Positions 60,063 to 64,000 of a DNA stretch of 64,000 bases are shown piece by piece. How positions within the stretch are numbered: position 1 is the stretch's first letter; each line of letters starts with the position of its first letter. The notes beneath the pieces were generated by a model. The model ran no database searches and was not told the origin of the DNA. It saw nothing but the letters and a program-made list of their open reading frames with translations. A program made the position numbers and the translations under genes. This stretch comes from Halosegnis rubeus. GTDB lineage: Archaea; Halobacteriota; Halobacteria; Halobacteriales; Haloarculaceae. The stretch lies in contig NZ_QJOW01000006.1 of the NCBI RefSeq assembly GCF_009184545.1, positions 62,001 to 126,000 on the forward strand, written 5' to 3'.

Positions 60063-60468
60063 ATGTTCGACAGGTGGGGAGCCGACATCGAGTGGTGGGA
60101 CGATATCCCACCGCGAGAGGCGTGTACCCGGTTCCGAATCTTCTATCCCGACAAGCACGAGCCCGTTCCACGAGTGATCGTCGACGTGATGGCCGCCCTC
60201 GGCGCGTGGCGCGTGGGCTGGGACCGCCGCGGCCTGTGGCTCCTACGACCATCGCGAGCGCCGCGAAGTCCACTACCGCTGGCCGGAAGGGCATTCGGTT
60301 GAAGACCTCCTGCAGAATCGGCTCCAGGGCCCTGCCGACGCCGTCGCGCCGGACGGTGGCCGAACAGGCGATGCTCGCGACCGGATGGTCGTCACGGAAG
60401 ACTCGAGCCAATATACGACCTCGAACCGCGAACCCGACGCGCCGTCGACGAAACGAGTTATATTATAA
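60063..60468 (+). pseudogene. gene with one-base insertion near 60240
   Basis: ATG 60063 reads MFDRWGADIEWWDDIPPREA through to GWDRRGLW. The next frame continues SYDHRERREVHYRWPEGHSV to a TAA at 60466-60468. An extra C at 60240-60243 explains the break. The repaired product is about 134 residues: a conserved haloarchaeal-looking domain with a charged tail. It could be a sequencing error, but the gene before it is also broken, so decay is more likely. Confidence 0.55.
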
Positions 60469-60521
60469 CTAATCCAGGGTAGTGCGGTAGTTTCAGGTAG
60501 TCAAACCCTGAACCAGGTTGC

Positions 60522-61316
60522 ATGTCTCAGGATCCTATGAATACCCTCATCGGCCAATTCACCCGGTTTGCCGTCCAGAACGACTTGGAAACCGATGATT
60601 GGGGAATGGTCGCTACAGAGTTCGATGTCAAAGACACGCTGAGAGATATCGACCGGTTCCACGCCAGTTGGAACCACAGCGACGACGACAAGCAGGCGAA
60701 CACGACTCAGTTTCTCAGAGAAGTAACAGAGGAAGACGAGGAAAAGGCGGTCGGTGTCATGGAGCGGATTTACACCTTGGCCGACACCGACTCAGAAACT
60801 CTGGAGAAGTACCCAGCCCTGGAAATCCTTGAAAACGAAGAACCGGGTACAGAAGTCCTGTACTCCACATTCCACTCCGAACAGTTCCTCGACATCGCCA
60901 ACGTTCCAGGCACGTTCTACCCTGACCTCGTTGAGGACATCAACCAGTGCTACAGTATTGGAGTCAACGACGCCACCCTCATCCTGACACGAAAGCTTCT
61001 GGAGAACCTGCTAATCGACATCCTTCGAAAACAGTACGGGATACAGGAGATCCATCTGTACTACCGTCCGGACAACCACCGGTTTCAGAACTTCAGCACA
61101 CTCATCGACAACTTCGAGGACAACCTAAGCGACTTCCAGCACTTGTCTGGAGGCCTTGACAGCGACTTCATCGATCAACTGAACGCTTTCCGGCAGGACG
61201 CCAACGCAGAGGCCCACTCCATCGAGACCAACATCACCGAAGACGAGATTGAGAGCTACAGGGAGCAGGCCCGTCACGCTTCCCGAATCCTGTTCCGGGT
61301 TAAGAAGAATATTTGA
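60522..61316 (+). CDS. DUF4145/HEPN-like protein
   Basis: 264 residues. The C-terminal helical domain (about 140-260) has LTRKLLENLLIDILRKQYG and FRQDANAEAHSI (about 223-234). The latter matches the RxxGNxaAH signature of DUF4145, a HEPN-related fold found in defence proteins. The N-terminal half is acidic and helical, with no motif. It is convergent with the zinc protein at 61320. A role in nucleic-acid degradation during defence is plausible. Confidence 0.62.
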   Translation: MSQDPMNTLIGQFTRFAVQNDLETDDWGMVATEFDVKDTLRDIDRFHASWNHSDDDKQANTTQFLREVTEEDEEKAVGVMERIYTLADTDSETLEKYPALEILENEEPGTEVLYSTFHSEQFLDIANVPGTFYPDLVEDINQCYSIGVNDATLILTRKLLENLLIDILRKQYGIQEIHLYYRPDNHRFQNFSTLIDNFEDNLSDFQHLSGGLDSDFIDQLNAFRQDANAEAHSIETNITEDEIESYREQARHASRILFRVKKNI

Positions 61317-61319
61317 GGG

Positions 61320-61742
61320 CTACTGTAGCGTATTGAGGGAAGCAGTTAGCTGCTGCTGCATATCAAGACCGGTGTGGAACCGGCCAACGATCTCTGCCTG
61401 ATGCTCTGGACAGGCAAGGATGGCAACTGCTCCGTCTTGTACCGGGACCACTGGTTGATCTGGATTATGGGGTGCGAGGTGGCAACTGGGACAGTTTATA
61501 CCGCCGGCTGGCCGATGCTCTATGAATTCAGCTGTGTTCTCGGTTGACAAACCGCAGACAGACGTGAACTGCTCAACGTGTTCAGGACATCCGACAAGAG
61601 GGAGCGTGAGCTGATCCAAGAGAAGGAAGGACAGCGTGTGACCACTGTTAGAGTGGAGAGCAGACTCGCACGCATCACACTGGATAGGCGGAAGACTATG
61701 GAAGTCGTCCGTCTGTTGCTGAGAGGAATCTGCTGGAGGCAT
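61320..61742 (-). CDS. haloarchaeal zinc-binding protein, 140 aa
   Basis: Two halves of similar layout: CDAC with CPEH (about 22-55) and CPSC with CPEH (about 84-113). Each pair can bind one zinc through Cys/His. A Gln-rich tail follows. Possible adaptor. It lies downstream of the TIR operon on the same strand, 41 nt after its last stop, so it may be co-transcribed. Confidence 0.6.
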   Translation of the reverse strand: MPPADSSQQQTDDFHSLPPIQCDACESALHSNSGHTLSFLLLDQLTLPLVGCPEHVEQFTSVCGLSTENTAEFIEHRPAGGINCPSCHLAPHNPDQPVVPVQDGAVAILACPEHQAEIVGRFHTGLDMQQQLTASLNTLQ

Positions 61743-61783
61743 ACTGTGGTTGTTGAATTGGGTTTTACTGCCACACGGGTAAG

Positions 61784-62470
61784 TTATGGGAACATACTGT
61801 CGTCTCCAGTTCTCTGCTGGTACTGAGATAAGTCAAAATTCTCCAATAGGTCTATATCCGTATACTGGTCGATCAAGATAGCGATGATGATGAGCAAAAC
61901 GACAGCTGTGCCAGCATCGAAATTCAGGCCTTCAGCGATCGATTCTCTGCGTCTAACCGATCTCCGCTGAACATCCGATAATTGATTAGAGGCCTGGGCG
62001 GCTTCCTCAACCCAGTCACCGATGTTTTCTCGCCCGTTGTCCCTGTCCCAGTGGTAGGTGGGAAAAATACTGGAGAGGGTTTGCACGTCGCCGTCTTGCT
62101 CTACGACGAACTTCTTCAACGGGTTGCTTCCACTGAAATCAGTACTGCCCTCTTTGTCCTTCAGAGAGTGGACTTTGATTCCGACAATTCCGTTCCCTCT
62201 CTTGATACTTTTCTTGATCTCGTATCGGATCCAGTCTCTGTCCGCTGTCTCATTCCCAATCAGGACTGCAGTGACAGATGTGCCGTGCATCTGGTCATCG
62301 ATCCACTCCTTGATAGCATCTTCACCCTCTCGCTTTACTTCCTCCCACTCTGCTGCATCGACGAACCCTGCACCTTCCCTGTCCTTCTTAGCAACCCAGC
62401 TGTTTCGGACCTGATTCACCCTCCAGATGTCCCGGCCGTAGTGGAAGCTGAAGAAAACTTGTCTAACCAA
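61784..62470 (-). CDS. ThsB-type TIR protein with C-terminal membrane anchor
   Basis: 228 residues. The TIR domain (about 1-160) is of the MTH538/DUF1863 (ThsB) kind: [39 protein letters not shown], and [19 protein letters not shown] with the conserved Glu at about 84. A membrane segment (about 187-201) follows, absent from the upstream TIR paralogue. ThsB TIRs make NAD-derived signals in Thoeris. Overlap of 8 nt with the membrane-protein gene. Membrane anchoring of the TIR suggests it works in complex with that protein. Confidence 0.82.
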   Translation of the reverse strand: MVRQVFFSFHYGRDIWRVNQVRNSWVAKKDREGAGFVDAAEWEEVKREGEDAIKEWIDDQMHGTSVTAVLIGNETADRDWIRYEIKKSIKRGNGIVGIKVHSLKDKEGSTDFSGSNPLKKFVVEQDGDVQTLSSIFPTYHWDRDNGRENIGDWVEEAAQASNQLSDVQRRSVRRRESIAEGLNFDAGTAVVLLIIIAILIDQYTDIDLLENFDLSQYQQRTGDDSMFP

Positions 62471-62894
62471 AGATATTTCCTCCGTTGATCAAGATCAGGA
62501 GGGCCGAGTACAATATAAGTAAGCCGCCGACCGTGCCGTAGAACCACAGCAAAGAGGTATTTAGCATCAATTTGGCAGTGCCGTTGACATCACCATCAAC
62601 CCTGGATGGATCCATGTTAAAGAGATGATCTTCGTTGTCAGGTCTGTTTTTTCTCACCCAGTTATAGAGCTCTCGGAACCTATGCTCCTGCTTCAGGTAA
62701 TATGCGTCCAAGTACCAGAAACCGATGAGAGGGATGAATGCCGCGAATAGCTGGAAGTTATTCGTCCGGAAGAGCAGAGCGACCACGACCAAGGTCACGG
62801 TCCATCCCTTGATTTTGAAAGAGTTAGAGGCCTGCCGGTCGATAACGTTCTGGATTTGCTCGAGCTCTTGATGGAAGCTCTCGTCCGAAACCAT
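62463..62894 (-). CDS. small polytopic membrane protein of the TIR operon
   Basis: 143 residues with membrane segments at about 30-45, 48-66 and 112-137. Between the second and third is a conserved-looking cytoplasmic block (FWYLDAYYLKQEHRFRELYNWVRKNR). The helix-TM-TM layout recalls SLATT-type effectors, which open membranes in response to nucleotide signals, though sequence match to SLATT is not established. It is flanked by the two TIR genes with a 4-nt gap and an 8-nt overlap. Candidate effector or receptor of a TIR-derived signal. Confidence 0.72.
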   Translation of the reverse strand: MVSDESFHQELEQIQNVIDRQASNSFKIKGWTVTLVVVALLFRTNNFQLFAAFIPLIGFWYLDAYYLKQEHRFRELYNWVRKNRPDNEDHLFNMDPSRVDGDVNGTAKLMLNTSLLWFYGTVGGLLILYSALLILINGGNIFG

Positions 62895-62898
62895 GCTC

Positions 62899-63390
62899 TT
62901 ACCGGCCTGCTATTTGAGCCGCTTCTTCAACCCAGTCTCCCAGGTTATCGTAGCCGCTGTCCCGCTTCCAGCGATAGGTGTTGAAAATGTCGTCGAAGAA
63001 CTTTTTCCGGCCGGTTTCCTCGATGTAGATGTTGCTGAGCGGGTTCTTCCCTCGGGAGTCAGTTCTGCCGTCTTTGTCCTCTAAATTGTGGACTCGGATT
63101 CCTACGATGCCGTTGCCCTCCTTCCAGCTTTTCTTGATTTCGTATTCGACCCAGTCCCGGTTGTAGGTCTCTTTGCCGATGAGAACTGCTGTGACTGAGG
63201 TACCCTTCATCTGGTCGTTGATCCAGCGTTTGATCGCGTCGTCACCTTGACGTTTCAGGCTCTCCCAGTCAGCTGCATCGATGTATCCGGCAGATTCTCG
63301 GTCGTCCTGAGTCAGCCAGCTGTTCCTGACTTGGTTGGCCCGCCAGTGATCGCGGTCGAAGTGGAAGCTGAAGAATACTCTCCGAACCAT
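62899..63390 (-). CDS. ThsB-type TIR protein
   Basis: 163 residues, a single TIR domain: [63 protein letters not shown] (Glu about 84). It is a clear paralogue of the other TIR without the anchor. First gene of the operon. Codons such as AGG, ATA and TCG mix unlike the core genes, pointing to transfer. Predicted to hydrolyse or cyclise NAD when infection is sensed. Confidence 0.84.
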   Translation of the reverse strand: MVRRVFFSFHFDRDHWRANQVRNSWLTQDDRESAGYIDAADWESLKRQGDDAIKRWINDQMKGTSVTAVLIGKETYNRDWVEYEIKKSWKEGNGIVGIRVHNLEDKDGRTDSRGKNPLSNIYIEETGRKKFFDDIFNTYRWKRDSGYDNLGDWVEEAAQIAGR

Positions 63391-63448
63391 TGTTACTTCT
63401 TAACGGAGTGGTGACGCTTACCCCTCAAATAGTTACTGTTCTACCGGG

Positions 63449-63601
63449 TCAAGGCCGGGATTTCCCCTTCTCGACTACCTCAAATTCGTTGTCGAGAAGG
63501 GTACCTACCAAGTCGATGTGGCTGTCTCCTGCAAAGAACATTATCTCGGAGTACTGGTTTCCGTACTGCCTCAGCCCCTCAGCTATCCTCCTATCGCGCA
63601 T
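63449..63601 (-). pseudogene. C-terminal fragment resembling TraB/GumN-type protein
   Basis: On the minus strand 50 residues read MRDRRIAEGLRQYGNQYSEI and then MFFAGDSHIDLVGTLLDNEF, ending at TGA 63449-63451. The 'RD..IA..L' helix followed by 'GxxHxxL' is the C-terminal pattern of TraB-family proteins. The N-terminal part is missing; the frame meets the truncated ArdC-like gene at about 63600. It also contains an inverted repeat, CCCTTCTCGAC (63465-63475) / GTCGAGAAGGG (63491-63501). It precedes the TIR operon by 58 nt. Confidence 0.5.
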
Positions 63602-63604
63602 CCC

Positions 63605-63990
63605 CATTCGTTGATCGCCTAACCGACGCCGCGGATGAACTCGGCGTGACGGTGCGGATCATTCCGTCAGCCGAGTGGACCCACGGTGAGGCGAAGGGAA
63701 TCTGCGAGCAGCTGAGTCTCGTCGATACGCAGCCGCGTGTCGAGGTTCGGGATCGGGAGAACGACGCCGATCTCGCCCGGACGCTGGTCCACGAATACGC
63801 GCACGCCCTGCTCCACTTCGACGTCGACGACGACACCGAGCGGGCGAAACGCGAAGTCGAGGCCGAAGCCGTCGCGTACGTCGTCGGGCGGTACTGCGGG
63901 CTCGACATCAGCGGCTCTGCATTCTACCTCGCAGCCTGGGAGTCGGACGATCCCGAGGTTGTTCGCGAGCGGCTCGGACGGATCACTTGA
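63605..63990 (+). pseudogene. ArdC-like zincin, 5'-truncated paralogue
   Basis: Reads FVDRLTDAADELGVTVRII and on to the HEYAHALLHF zinc motif, EVEAEAVAYVVG and ERLGRIT, matching residues of about 176 to 297 of the ArdC-like gene at 58816. The N-terminal ssDNA-binding half is missing; similarity begins at about 63605, next to the TraB-like fragment. The frame runs back without an ATG; GTG 63646 is the first usable start and would give a short metallopeptidase-like domain. Probably a remnant left by an insertion or recombination. Confidence 0.6.
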
Positions 63991-64000
63991 GCGGCAGAGG

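Noticed and set aside
61578-61826. Plus-strand frame of about 82 codons over the zinc protein
   Set aside because: Antisense of the Cys/His-rich protein at 61320-61742 and of the TIR-TM gene end; no coding features.
1-64000. tRNA, rRNA or complete insertion sequences
   Set aside because: No cloverleaf, rRNA signature or DDE/HUH transposase motif was noticed on either strand; a covariance-model search would settle small RNAs.

Overview
The window looks like a haloarchaeal (Halobacteria) plasmid or integrated plasmid-like element. The proteins are acidic and rich in Asp/Glu, most genes are GC-rich with GC-ending codons, AT-rich TATA boxes often lie 20-35 nt before the start (near-leaderless transcripts), and there is a plasmid-type TFB, a Tat lipoprotein and many small haloarchaea-restricted families. 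I saw no rRNA or tRNA gene and no CRISPR array.

Layout. 1-0.3 kb: the end of an unknown gene and a decayed integrase-like fragment. 0.4-19.3 kb: a defence island with two McrBC-type modules (0.9-3.9 and 15.7-19.2 kb), a cluster of a degenerate AAA+ ATPase, a DUF1156-type DNA methyltransferase, a SNF2 helicase and a coiled-coil/zinc-ribbon partner (4.1-11.6 kb), and a sacsin-like GHKL ATPase fused to a DUF3883 nuclease-like domain (11.8-14.5 kb). 19.4-21.3 kb: a zinc-ribbon protein and exonuclease VII XseA/XseB. 21.5-33.5 kb: one long operon for a type IV secretion/conjugation apparatus, with a pilin-like protein, surface proteins, a VirB6-like membrane protein, VirB4 split in two genes, and a 1431-residue coupling ATPase. 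33.5-35.2 kb: a repeat-rich candidate origin followed by a primase-polymerase. 35.4-39.0 kb: two toxin-antitoxin-like pairs and zinc-finger proteins. 39.0-46.3 kb: a GC-rich non-coding stretch, an RPA-like protein, a small operon divergent from a CARF-HTH regulator, and a TFB. 46.4-60.5 kb: a string of small haloarchaeal plasmid genes with an Mrr-type nuclease, a CBS-HEPN protein and an ArdC-like antirestriction protein. 60.5-64 kb: a cargo segment with a DUF4145-like protein and a TIR / membrane protein / TIR-TM operon, bounded by truncated genes.

Two families of dispersed non-coding signals stand out. Five inverted repeats of the form TTAACCAAC-N23/24-GTTGGTTAA (S1-S5) lie at the head of gene blocks across 38 kb. 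Fourteen short elements (L1-L14), usually a T-run followed by a GC-rich inverted repeat with a conserved GGGTGC core, sit 5-56 nt before start codons in the 46-60 kb region. They suggest element-wide regulons.

The strongest candidate for an undescribed system is the TIR / membrane protein / TIR-TM operon at 61.8-63.4 kb: two ThsB-type TIR proteins flank a small multi-pass membrane protein, with no ThsA-like effector in the window. Protein identities come from recognising motifs by eye; no database search was run.
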